Part shown: positions 36,547 to 45,212 of the stretch, piece after piece
Layout: every line of letters starts with the position of its first letter
Position numbering within the stretch: the first letter of the stretch is position 1
Origin: CAWJNF01 sp963844235
Lineage (GTDB): Bacteria > Actinomycetota > Thermoleophilia > Gaiellales > Gaiellaceae
DNA: 64,000 nucleotides
Direction of reading: 5' to 3'
Assembly (NCBI GenBank): GCA_963844235.1
Contig: CAWJNF010000003.1
Span: 62,001 to 126,000, forward strand
The notes under the pieces: model-generated
Told to the model about the DNA's origin: nothing
The model's input: the letters and a program-made list of their open reading frames with translations, nothing else
Database searches by the model: none
Made by a program: the position numbers and the translations under genes

Positions 36547-39026
36547 TCACGGCGAGCGCGGGCGACGCGTAGGCGGCGGCGCATGCATCACCTCGGTCCC
36601 CGCCTCGCTCTGACGGATCTCGACGCTGTCCATGAGCCGCTCCATGAGGAGGAGGCCGAAGCCGCGGTGGCCGTCCGCCGAGCGGCTTGCCAGCGGACCG
36701 GAGTCCCGCACGACGATCTCGATGTCCCCGCCGGAACGCCGGGCGTCGACCTCGAAGTGGGCACGGCGTCGGCGCCCCGGCGTGCGCGATCGCATTCGAC
36801 GCCGCTTCGCCGCAGGCGACCGATGATCTCGTATGCCTCCGCCTCGCTCGCGCTTGGTCGGCTGGAGGAAAGCGCGCCGAGCGGCTCGGCGAAGCCAGGG
36901 CGAGCGTCGGTCGGGTCGGCCGCAGAGCCTGAGCTCCAGGCAGCTCCGGCGGACCGCGGCAACGCCGCAGAGCGAGCATCGCGACGTCGTCATCGGGCTC
37001 GTCGCCACCGAGGAGCGCTGTCGAGGAGGTCGATCGAGCGAGCGCCTCGGCCGAGCGGCGCCGCCTCGCTCGCTGCGACGACGAGGCGTGGCGAGACCGT
37101 CATCGAGCGGGGCATCGCGCCGCTCAACGAGCCCATCCGTGTAGAGGACGACGGTCGAGCCCGGCTCGAGCGTCGTCTCGGTGTCCGTGTAAGGCGGCGT
37201 CGGGCAGCACGCCCAGCGGCAGCGTCTCCTGGCCGCCGTCGAGGAACGCCACGGCCGCCGCCAGGACTGATGTGGAGCGGTGGGACGTGCCCGGCCCGGG
37301 CGAACGGCACCGAGCCTACGGCGGGGTCGAAGACGAGGTAGACGAGCGTTGTCATCACGCCCTCACCGAGCGCGTACACAAGGCGGTTGAGCCGTCCAGC
37401 ACGCCCGCAGGCCTGTGGCCGTCGAGGGCATAGGCGCGGAGGGCGCTCCTGATTTGCCCCATCCCGGCCGCAGAGTCGACCCCGTGCCCGACGACGTCCC
37501 CGATCATGAGGCCGAGCCTGCCGTAGCGGAAGCTCCACGGCGTCGTACCAGTCGCCGCCCACCTCCATCCCCGTGCCGGCGGGCAAGGTAGCGGGCGGCG
37601 AGGACCGCGCCCTCCACGTTACGGCAGGCGCTTCGGAATGAGGCTTCGCTGGAGCGTCTCGGCGACGCTTCCGCTGCTGCTCGTAGAGATGCGCGTTCTC
37701 GATCGCGAGGGCGGCGCGGTCGGCGACGAGCTGGAGCAGGCGGACGTCGTCGCCGGAGAAGGCGCCCGTCTCGAGGTGGCCGACACAGAGGGCGCCGACG
37801 ATGCGGCCTTCGACGAGCAGCGGGACGCCGGCCACCGACCGAACGCCCTTCGCGTCCAGGACGAGGTCGCCGAGACCCGAGGAGTCGTCGAGCAGGATCG
37901 GCTCGAAGCGCTCGACGCTCCGGTGCACGAGGCTCTGGCCGACCGTGTTGAAGGACCGTGTTCGTCGGCTCGTCGTCCGAGCCGAGGCTCGCCCGGCGCT
38001 CGAAGCGCTGGTCCTCGTCGAGGAGGAAGATCGTCGTCGTGTCGGCCTTGAGCGCTGTGTTGACGTGGCTCAGGAGACCGTGCAGCAGGTCATCGAGAGA
38101 GGTACGAGCCAGCGCCACGTCCGTCACCCGCTGGACGTCGGCCAGCCGCTGGGCGAGCGTCTCGGCCTGCTGCTGGGCGACGGACCGCGGCCTCGTAGCT
38201 GGCGCGGACTTCCTCCTCGAGGCGCCCGGCGGTCGGTCACGTCCCTGCTGAGGCCGAGGACGCGCACAGGACGCCCGCTCGAGTCGCGCTGCACGTGAGC
38301 CTGTGCCGCGAGCCAGTGAACCGTTCCGTCCGGCCGACCGGTGCGCAGCTCGATCTCGTAGTCCTCTCCGTGCTCGACGGCCCGCTGCACCGCCTCGGCG
38401 AGCAGCGGCCGGTCGTCCGGGTGGAAGAGCTCGAGCACCGCCTCGTACGTCGGAGCGGCCGTCCCCGTGGGGAGCCCGAACTGGGGCCCCATGTTCTCCG
38501 ACCACTGCACCTCGTTCGTGGCGATGTCCCACTCCCAGCTTCCCGTCCGCGTCGCGGAGAGCTTGAGTCGCAGCCGCTCGCCGGCCTCGCGCAGCGCTTC
38601 CTCGGCCTGCCTGCGCTCGGTGATGTCCTGGTTGAGAGCCACGATCTCCTCGATCGCGCCCGTCGGCCCCGGCACACCCGCGTTCGAGAGGATGACGTCG
38701 ACCAGCGAGCCGTCCTTGCGTCGCCGGCGGGTCTCATAGCCGCTGAAGGAGCGGCCCTGCATCACCTCGTCGCGGATGCGCCGGAATTCGTCCTGCAGGT
38801 CGTCGGGGATGATCGGAAGCGGCCGGCCGAGTACCTCCTCGTCGCTCCAGCCGAAGACGCGTTCTGACGCCCGGCTCCAGAGCGTCACGATCCCGTCAGA
38901 GTCATACGCGAGGATCGGAACCGGAGAGGCGTCGATCAGAGCGGCGAGCCTCGACGGCAGGCCCCGGCCGCGCCCGCTTCGGCGAGCGCGCGCATCGCCG
39001 GCGGCCGCCCTCTTCCCCGCCTCCAT
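36547..39026 (-). pseudogene. PAS-PAS-GAF-SpoIIE phosphatase-HATPase stress sensor, many frameshifts
   Basis: ATG 39026. In order: PAS 1 (PVPILAYDSDGIVTLWS, FGWSDEEVLGRPL), PAS 2 (TGSWEWDIATNEVQWS, FHPDDRP), GAF (DVALARTSLDDLLHGLL, VAGVPLLVEGRIVGALCVGH, VADRAALAIENAHLYEQQ), a SpoIIE/PP2C phosphatase (GMEVGGDWYDAVEL, FARAGHVPPLH) and a C-terminal anti-sigma-type HATPase (EAASNAIAHAG N-box; VVRDSG; RGFGLLLMERLMD). At least six frame changes between about 38170 and 36760 break it. Intact relatives are Rsb-type partner-switching regulators that sense signals or light and dephosphorylate anti-sigma antagonists. No partner gene is adjacent. Confidence 0.8.
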
Positions 39027-39060
39027 CTGGAAAAGAGGTTACCGCCCGGGACGCGCAGAT

Positions 39061-39077
39061 CGCCCCGTGTCGGGGCG
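39061..39077 (-). terminator. Hairpin terminator candidate after MetE-like gene
   Basis: CGCCCCG and CGGGGCG form a perfect 7-bp stem with a TGT loop, 15 bases beyond the stop of the leftward MetE-like gene (39092). No U-tract. The region 39027-39091 holds nothing else. Confidence 0.45.
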
Positions 39078-39091
39078 CGACCGCGCTGCGT

Positions 39092-40192
39092 CTAGGCCCG
39101 CGCGAGCGACGGATGCCGCGCGCGCAGGACGGCCCTGGCCTTCGCCATCGCCTCGAGCTTGCCGACCGCGATGTGCCGGGGAAGGTGGTTCATGCCGCAT
39201 GAGCTCGTGATGAGCGTCCGTTCGGGCTCGAGCCACGACCCGCCCCACTCGCCGATCCGCTCGACGAGCGTCTCGGGCGTCTCGACGTTCAGATCCTGGA
39301 CGTCGGCGACGCCGACCGCGAGCTGCTGGTTCTTCAGGTGCCCGCGGTACTCCTCGGTCATGTCACCCTCGTTCATGATCGCGTCGCAGTCGAGCTGGCA
39401 GACGAGGTCGGCGGGATACGCCTCGACGGCGAAGTAGCGGTGGCCGATCTGGCCGTCGTAGTGGGCGCCGACGGCGTAGTTCCCCTGACAGATGTGCTGC
39501 CACTTGAACGCCGTGATGCCCTCCCAGCACCGGTTGTTCGCCTCGATCGCCGCCCCCACCTCACCCCTCGTCGTGCCGGCGATCGAGAACAGCGGCTCGT
39601 CGAGCTGGATGTGCTTGCAGCCCGCCGCCTGGAGGTCCCTGAGGTTGCGGTTGATCAGCTCGGCGAGGTCCATCATCATCTGCCCGAGGTCGCCGTAGTG
39701 CTCGTCCCAGGCCACCTTGGCGAGGGCGTGCGGACCGGTCATGGTGACCTTGACGCGGTCGGAATCCCTCGCGTGCTTCGCGACGAATCCGAACTCCTCG
39801 AGGAGACCGAGGTCGACGTACTCGATCCGCTCCGTGCAGATCGCTGCGGGATGGAAGACGTTGCGGTCTTTCGGCGTCAGCGCCCTCGCCCGCGTGACGA
39901 GCCCTCCGTCGGGGTCGCGGGCAAACCCGGGCATTTTCTCCCAGAAGTAGTTGAGCATCGCGTTCGGCGGCGAATGCCGGTTGTTCGTGCGCCGGTGCAT
40001 CTCCCCGCCGTTGACGATGTCGATCCCGGCGACCTCCTGGTCGAGGAGCGCGGCCTGCGAGGCGCGCCACTGCGCGTCGCGCATGTCATCCCGGGTCAGG
40101 ACTTGCGCCTCGACCTGCTGGTCGAGCGCTTCGTACCAGCGCGGAACGCCGTGCGCGCCGACCACCGTCGTCGTGTACGCCGCTAACCGCAC
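39092..40192 (-). CDS. Cobalamin-independent methionine synthase-like protein, catalytic-domain only
   Basis: Start chosen at GTG 40192 (VRLAAYTTTVVGAHG) after GGAGAGG; 366 residues, about half the size of full MetE and lacking its N-terminal domain. The zinc site is conserved: QHICQGNY (His-x-Cys), YFAVEAYPAD (Glu) and TSSCGMNHL (Cys). IQLDEPLFS and GHTDI-like barrel strands match the MetE C-terminal fold. Such core-MetE proteins transfer methyl groups to thiols, often from donors other than folate, or belong to catabolic methyltransferase systems. It follows a hydantoinase/SDR operon, so a role in removing a methyl group from the degraded compound is possible. Confidence 0.82.
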   Translation of the reverse strand: MRLAAYTTTVVGAHGVPRWYEALDQQVEAQVLTRDDMRDAQWRASQAALLDQEVAGIDIVNGGEMHRRTNNRHSPPNAMLNYFWEKMPGFARDPDGGLVTRARALTPKDRNVFHPAAICTERIEYVDLGLLEEFGFVAKHARDSDRVKVTMTGPHALAKVAWDEHYGDLGQMMMDLAELINRNLRDLQAAGCKHIQLDEPLFSIAGTTRGEVGAAIEANNRCWEGITAFKWQHICQGNYAVGAHYDGQIGHRYFAVEAYPADLVCQLDCDAIMNEGDMTEEYRGHLKNQQLAVGVADVQDLNVETPETLVERIGEWGGSWLEPERTLITSSCGMNHLPRHIAVGKLEAMAKARAVLRARHPSLARA

Positions 40193-40366
40193 GTTCCTCT
40201 CCTCCTGCAGCACCGCCCGTCCGTCGATGCGCGCCCGGTGCTCGAACGCCCGCCGCGCCCTCAAGCCGCCGGCGCCCCCTCGTAGGAGCTATTCTCCCCG
40301 ATCGAGCGCGAAATATCCACCGCGCAAGCACCGCGGGGTGTCCGCGGCGGACGCGGCTCCGTCCGC

Positions 40367-41132
40367 TCAGGCGGCCGTGTAGCCCCCGTCGACCGAGACC
40401 GACGCGCCGGTGACCGACGCCGCCTCGTCCGAGGCGAGGTAGACGACCGCGGCGGCGACCTCTTCCGGCGTGCAGAAGCGCCCGAGCGGGATCGACTCCT
40501 CGCGCGAGCGGCGAAAGGCGGCAGGCTCTGGCCTGCGCGTCGACCCAGGCGGTGATCATGGGCGTCTCCGTGAGGCCGGGCGCGACCGAGTTGACGCGGA
40601 TGCCGAGGCGCGCCCACTCGACCGCGGCGCCGCGCGTGAGCGCATGCAGCGCGCCCTTCGAGGCGCCGTAGACCGCCGAGCCCGGAAGCCCGACCAGACC
40701 CAGGCGAGACGTGACGTTGACGATCGAGCCGCCGCCCCGTTCGGCCATCACGCGCGCGCAGGCGAGCTGCATGGCGAGGGCGCCGAAGACGTTGACGTCG
40801 AAGATCTCGCGCGCCCGCTCGAGGGTCGTGTCGAACAGCGGCACGCCGGAGAGGTCGAGCGCGGCGTTGTTGACGAGGACGTCGAGCGCGCCGAAGCGCT
40901 CGAGCGCGGTCTCCACCGCCCGGTCGGCCGTGGCCGGATCGGCCACGTCCCCGCCGACGAACGACGCGACGTCCGCGCCGAGCTCTCCGGCCAGCTCCAC
41001 GCCCGGCTGCTCGCGGCGGGCGACGAGGACGAGGCGGGCGCCCTCGCCCGCGAACGCCCCCGCGACCGCGCGACCGATCCCTTCGGTCGCGCCTGTGACG
41101 ATCGCGATCTTGCCGCCGAGGCGACCGCTCAC
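40367..41132 (-). pseudogene. SDR family oxidoreductase, one frameshift near the C-terminus
   Basis: GTG 41132 overlaps the upstream stop (GTGA). It shows TGATEGIG (cofactor), GGDVADPA, NNAALD, SRLGLVG with catalytic Ser, YGASKGA (Tyr, Lys) and VAPGLTETPM. At about 40530 one extra base shifts the frame; the correct ending (EESIPLGRFCTPEEVAA, YLASDEAASVTGASVSVDGG) resumes in the next frame to a TGA at 40367. Length 766 nt is one over a multiple of three. Because only one base is off and the end matches SDR consensus perfectly, a consensus error is as likely as real inactivation. Confidence 0.85.
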
Positions 41133-41326
41133 GAGACGACGGACTCGGGCCAGACCGCGGCATCCCCGTACTTCGGCGCCTTGTAGGTGTCGAAGACGCG
41201 GATGCACTGGTCCGAGCAGAAGACGAGCGTGTGCCCGAGCCGGCTCGCCTCGATGCCGCCGACGGTCAGCAGCTTGCCGCAGGAGCCGCAGCGCGGAAGC
41301 TCGTTGACCTCGCGGTAGACCGTCAC
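41129..41326 (-). CDS. Small four-cysteine (zinc-finger-like) protein in hydantoinase operon
   Basis: 65 residues from GTG 41326, which overlaps the HyuB stop as GTGA and whose own stop overlaps the SDR start as GTGA. Cysteines are arranged CGSCGKLL (CxxC) and, about 23 residues later, FCSDQCIRVF (CxxxC), resembling TRASH/YHS-type or rubredoxin-like zinc knuckles. The rest (KAPKYGDAAVWPESVVS) is acidic and polar. The position directly after HyuB suggests a third subunit, comparable to the zinc-bearing gamma subunit of acetone carboxylase, or a metallochaperone. The function is otherwise unknown. Confidence 0.8.
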   Translation of the reverse strand: MTVYREVNELPRCGSCGKLLTVGGIEASRLGHTLVFCSDQCIRVFDTYKAPKYGDAAVWPESVVS

Positions 41327-43119
41327 CTCGCGCTCCCCTCGGCCCGGAGACGCTCGCGCAACGCTCCCGTCGCCTCGTCGTCGACCACTCCCCGCGCCTC
41401 GTCGATGACCACGCCGTAGACGGCGCCGGCCTCGTCGGCGGGCAGAAGCTCGTCGGTCCAGTCGAGCAGGACGAGCTGCGGGTCGCGCTCGAGCGCATTC
41501 CCGTAGCCGCCGCCGGAGGGCGTCACGAACAGCATCTCGTCGCCCTCGTTCACGACGATGTTCGAGAACTTGCCGTACGAGGCGCAGCCGAACGCCTCGC
41601 GGGCCCGCACCCACTCCGTCTCGCCTCGCCGGCGAAAGGCAATGATCGTGTTCGTCCCGTCCCCGCCCTCGAAGAGCCCCCACGCCTTCACGCGGTGGCG
41701 ATTCGTGTGCGAGCTGATCTGCACGCCGTCTGCGAGGAAGCGGAAGACACGGCGCGTGCCGAAGCCGCCGCGATGCCGCCCGTGTCCCACCTTGTCGGGC
41801 TCGAGCTGGTACTCGATGTTCAGGAACGGGTAACGGGTCTCGGCCACCTCGACCGGCGTGTTGGCGCAGTTGCCGTTCTTCACGAACTGCGCGTCGTTGC
41901 CGTCCGCGTCGTCGCGACCACCCCAGCCGACGCCCTCGAGGTGCAGGTGCGCGTACGGCTCGCGCGTCTGCGGGTCCTCGCCGCCGAAGCCGATGCAGCC
42001 GCAGGTGCCGCCGTCAGCGGCGGAGCTCTTCTCGGAGAACTGGGAGAACGCCTTCAGCAGCACGTCGACCGTCGTCGGGTGCGTGTCCGAGTTGCCGCCC
42101 GTGCAGGAGGCCGGGTAGCTCACGTTGACGAAGCTCCCGGGCGGCGCGATCACCGAGATCGGCCGGTAGCAGCCGTGGTTGTAGGGGATGTCCGAGCGGA
42201 CCATGTGCAGGACGGCGTTGTAGGCCGCAGAAGCCGTGGTGCCGAACGTCTGGTTGGCCGGGCCGAAGCACTGCGGGTCGGAGCCGGTGAAGTCGACGAT
42301 CAGCTCGTCGCCGCGGATCACGAGCGTCGCGCTGATCTTCCACGGCCGGTCGGGCACGACGCCGTCGTCCTCGAGCAGCCCCTCGGCGCTGTACTCGCCG
42401 TCCGGCCAGGTTGCGATCTCCGCCCGCATGAGCCGCTCGGAGACGTCCTTCACGTCCTCGCAGCACTGCACGAACGTCTCCGCCCCGTAGCGCTCCACGA
42501 GCTCGGCGATCCGGCGCTCGGCCAGGTAGAGGGAGCCGATCATCGCCTTCATGTCGCCGTAGGAGTGCTTCGGCGTGCGCACGTTCGAGATCAGGATCTT
42601 GAAGATCGACTCGACCTCGCGGTCGCGCTCGTAGATCTTCACCGGCGGGAAGCGGATGCCCTCCTGGAAGATGTTCTGGTGGTCGCCGAACGCGGCCGGC
42701 ACCATGCCGCCGACGTCGGTCATGTGGGCGATGTTGGCGGTGTAGGCCAGCACGCGCCCCTCGTGGAAGTACGGCTTGACGACCACGAACTCGGGCAGAT
42801 GGCAGTTCGAGCGGTACGGGTCGTTCGTGAAGACGACGTCGCCCGGCTCGAGGTTCTCCTCTCCGATCTCGGCGATCGCCGTCGGCACGACGTGCACGGT
42901 CGAGCCGATCTGGGCCGGCACGAACGGCGCCTGCGCGACCATCTCGGCCTTCCCGTCGAAGACGACGCACGAGAAGTCGAGCGCCTCGTTGAACATCGGC
43001 GAGTAGCTCGTCCGCATCATCGCGATCCCCATCTCCTTGCAGGTCGTGACGAGGTAGTTGCGGACGATCTCGAGCAGGAAGGGATCGGTGCGGATTCCGG
43101 TAACGGCTGGTGCGGCCAT
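41323..43119 (-). CDS. hyuB: Hydantoinase B/oxoprolinase family protein
   Basis: 598 residues, ATG 43119 after GAGGAGAG that overlaps the HyuA stop. N-terminal NYLVTTCKEMGIAMMRTSYSPMF and MVAQAPFVPAQIGS, FTNDPYRSNCHLPEFVVVKP (metal region), DMKAMIGS, and FVNVSYPASCTGGNSDT are hallmark blocks of the HyuB/AcxA/oxoprolinase C half. With HyuA it forms an ATP-dependent amidohydrolase (hydantoinase, oxoprolinase, N-methylhydantoinase) or a carboxylase of ketone type. Cytoplasmic complex. Tightly packed between HyuA (9 bases) and the four-Cys protein (4-base overlap). Confidence 0.92.
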   Translation of the reverse strand: MAAPAVTGIRTDPFLLEIVRNYLVTTCKEMGIAMMRTSYSPMFNEALDFSCVVFDGKAEMVAQAPFVPAQIGSTVHVVPTAIAEIGEENLEPGDVVFTNDPYRSNCHLPEFVVVKPYFHEGRVLAYTANIAHMTDVGGMVPAAFGDHQNIFQEGIRFPPVKIYERDREVESIFKILISNVRTPKHSYGDMKAMIGSLYLAERRIAELVERYGAETFVQCCEDVKDVSERLMRAEIATWPDGEYSAEGLLEDDGVVPDRPWKISATLVIRGDELIVDFTGSDPQCFGPANQTFGTTASAAYNAVLHMVRSDIPYNHGCYRPISVIAPPGSFVNVSYPASCTGGNSDTHPTTVDVLLKAFSQFSEKSSAADGGTCGCIGFGGEDPQTREPYAHLHLEGVGWGGRDDADGNDAQFVKNGNCANTPVEVAETRYPFLNIEYQLEPDKVGHGRHRGGFGTRRVFRFLADGVQISSHTNRHRVKAWGLFEGGDGTNTIIAFRRRGETEWVRAREAFGCASYGKFSNIVVNEGDEMLFVTPSGGGYGNALERDPQLVLLDWTDELLPADEAGAVYGVVIDEARGVVDDEATGALRERLRAEGSAR

Positions 43120-43128
43120 GCTCTCTCC

Positions 43129-45156
43129 TCAGACGGCGATCAGCAGGTTGCCGTACTCGTCGACTCGCGCGGTCGCGCCCGGCGGGACGAGCGTGGTGGC
43201 GTCGACCTGGCCGACGATCGCCGGCCCCTCGATCGTGACGCCCGCCGGGAACGACTCCCGCCGGTGGATGGCCGTCTCGAGCGGCCCCTCGTCGGCGCGG
43301 AAGACCACCGGGCGCCGGTCGATCGGGTCCGGCGCGGGGCCCGGCTCGAGGCGAGGAAACTCGACCGAGTGGCGCGCGCCGACGGCGGCGAGGTTGAACG
43401 TCAGGAGCTCGAGCTCCTCGCCCGGGATCGAGTACCCGTAGAACCGCTCGTGCTCGGCCTCGAACAGCGCCGCCGCCCGCTCGAAGTCCTCGCGCGTGAG
43501 CGTCCCGCCCGCCATCGTCACCGTAAGCTCCCAGTTCTGGCCCACGTAGCGCACGTCCATCGAGCGCACCAGGCGGGGCACCTCGTCGAAGCCCTCGCGG
43601 CGGAAGTCTTCGAGCGCCTGCCGTTCGAGGCCGGCGAACAGCTCGTTCGCGCGCTCGAGGTCGAGGAAGCGAAGCCGCATCCAGGACGTGCGCGTGTAGT
43701 CGAACCGCGTGTCGGCGAGCAGCGCGCCGAAGGCGGAGAACGCCCCCGGGTAGCGCGGGATCAGCACCTGGCGGATCTGCAGCGCCCGGGCGAGCTCGCA
43801 CGCGTGCAGTGGGCCGGCGCCGCCGTAGGCGACGAGCGTGGAGCCGCGCGGATCGTACCCGCGGTCGGTCGAGACGAGCCGCAGCGCCTGCGCCATGTTG
43901 CCGGTCGCGACGTCGACGATTCCCTGGGCGACGCGCTCCCGCGTGAGCCCGAGCGCCTCGGCCAGCGGGTCGAGGGCGCGCGCCGCCGCCTCGAGGTCGA
44001 GCGCGAGGTCGCCCGCCAGCAGGAACTCCGGCGCCAGGTGCCCGAGGTGCGCGTTGGCGTCGGTGACCGTCGCCTGCGTCCCGCCGCGGCCGTAGCAGGC
44101 CGGCCCGGGATCGGCGCCCGCGCTCTGCGGGCCGACCTTGAGAATGCCGGCGGCGTCGACCCAGGCCAGGCTGCCGCCGCCCGCCCCGATCGCCCGGGCG
44201 TCCACCATCGTGAGCGCGATCGGCACGCCGTACTCGAGCTCCTCGAGGTTCGTGAACGCCGGCTCGCCGCCCGGCAGCAGGCACGCCTCGAAGCTCGTCC
44301 CACCCATGTCGCAGGCGACGAGATCGCCGAGGTCGAGCTTGCGGCCGAGCGCGCTCGAGGCCATGATCCCGCCCGAGGGGCCCGAGCGGACGAGCGCGAC
44401 CGGCTGCTCGCGCGCCTTCTGCGGGCTCATCACGCCGCCGTTCGAGCGCAGGATGAGGAGCTGCTTGATGCCGCCGTGCTCGCACTCCTGCTCGAGCTCC
44501 GCCATGGCGTCGTGCATGAGCGGCTTCAGGTAGGCGTCGAGCACGGTCGTCGAGGTGCGCTCGTACTCGCGCCAGCGCGGCAGCACCTCGTGCGAGAGCG
44601 AGACGCGAACGTCGGGCCAGAGCTCTTCGATGACCTCCCGCGTGCGCAGCTCGTGCTCGGGGTTCACGAACGAGAAGAGGTAGGAGACCGCGACGGCGGC
44701 AACACCGTTCGCATCGCGCAGGCGCTCGACCTCCTCCCGCAGCCGCGCCTCGTCGAGGGGCACGAGCACGGAGCCGTCGCGCAGCACGCGCTCGGGAATG
44801 CCCACACAGCGCGACCGCGGCACGAAGTGCCTCGGCTTCACCCAGTGCAGATCGAAGTGATTCGGTCGCGTGACACGCTGGATGCGCAGGATGTCGCGGA
44901 AGCCGTCCGTCGTCAGCAGCGCGACGTCGGCGCCCTTGCGCTCGATGAGGGCGTTCGTCGCCACCGTCGTGCCGTGGACGAAGTACGCGATCTCGTGCGT
45001 GTCGAGACCCGCCTTGGCGAACGAGTCGAAGACGGCCTGCGACGGCTTCGTCGGCGTGGAGAGCACCTTGGCCATGCGGATCTCGCCCGTCTCCTCGTCG
45101 AGCGCGACAAGATCGGTGAAGGTGCCGCCGGTATCGACGCCGGCTCGGACGCTCAT
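43129..45156 (-). CDS. hyuA: Hydantoinase/oxoprolinase family protein, A subunit
   Basis: 675 residues, ATG 45156 after GGGAGGTGG. The N-terminal ASKHA-type phosphate loop GVDTGGTFTDLVALDE binds ATP; HGTTVATNALIERKG, LRSNGGVMSP, CDMGGTSFEACL (second phosphate loop) and GPACYGRGGTQATVTDAN follow, with YGGAGPLHACELA in the central domain. These are typical of HyuA/AcxB. It activates the amide or ketone substrate by phosphorylation for the HyuB half. First of a coupled HyuA-HyuB-Zn protein-SDR series; the M81 peptidase gene lies 56 bases upstream on the same strand. Confidence 0.92.
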   Translation of the reverse strand: MSVRAGVDTGGTFTDLVALDEETGEIRMAKVLSTPTKPSQAVFDSFAKAGLDTHEIAYFVHGTTVATNALIERKGADVALLTTDGFRDILRIQRVTRPNHFDLHWVKPRHFVPRSRCVGIPERVLRDGSVLVPLDEARLREEVERLRDANGVAAVAVSYLFSFVNPEHELRTREVIEELWPDVRVSLSHEVLPRWREYERTSTTVLDAYLKPLMHDAMAELEQECEHGGIKQLLILRSNGGVMSPQKAREQPVALVRSGPSGGIMASSALGRKLDLGDLVACDMGGTSFEACLLPGGEPAFTNLEELEYGVPIALTMVDARAIGAGGGSLAWVDAAGILKVGPQSAGADPGPACYGRGGTQATVTDANAHLGHLAPEFLLAGDLALDLEAAARALDPLAEALGLTRERVAQGIVDVATGNMAQALRLVSTDRGYDPRGSTLVAYGGAGPLHACELARALQIRQVLIPRYPGAFSAFGALLADTRFDYTRTSWMRLRFLDLERANELFAGLERQALEDFRREGFDEVPRLVRSMDVRYVGQNWELTVTMAGGTLTREDFERAAALFEAEHERFYGYSIPGEELELLTFNLAAVGARHSVEFPRLEPGPAPDPIDRRPVVFRADEGPLETAIHRRESFPAGVTIEGPAIVGQVDATTLVPPGATARVDEYGNLLIAV

Positions 45157-45212
45157 CGCAAACCACCTCCCGGGGGCGTGGCCGCGAGCCTACGGTCGGC
45201 GCAGGAGGCGTG

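Noticed and set aside
42014..45166. Open frame of about 1050 codons on the minus strand overlapping hyuA and hyuB
   Set aside because: Arg/Ala/Gly-rich shadow frame of two strongly supported genes; no domain signature.
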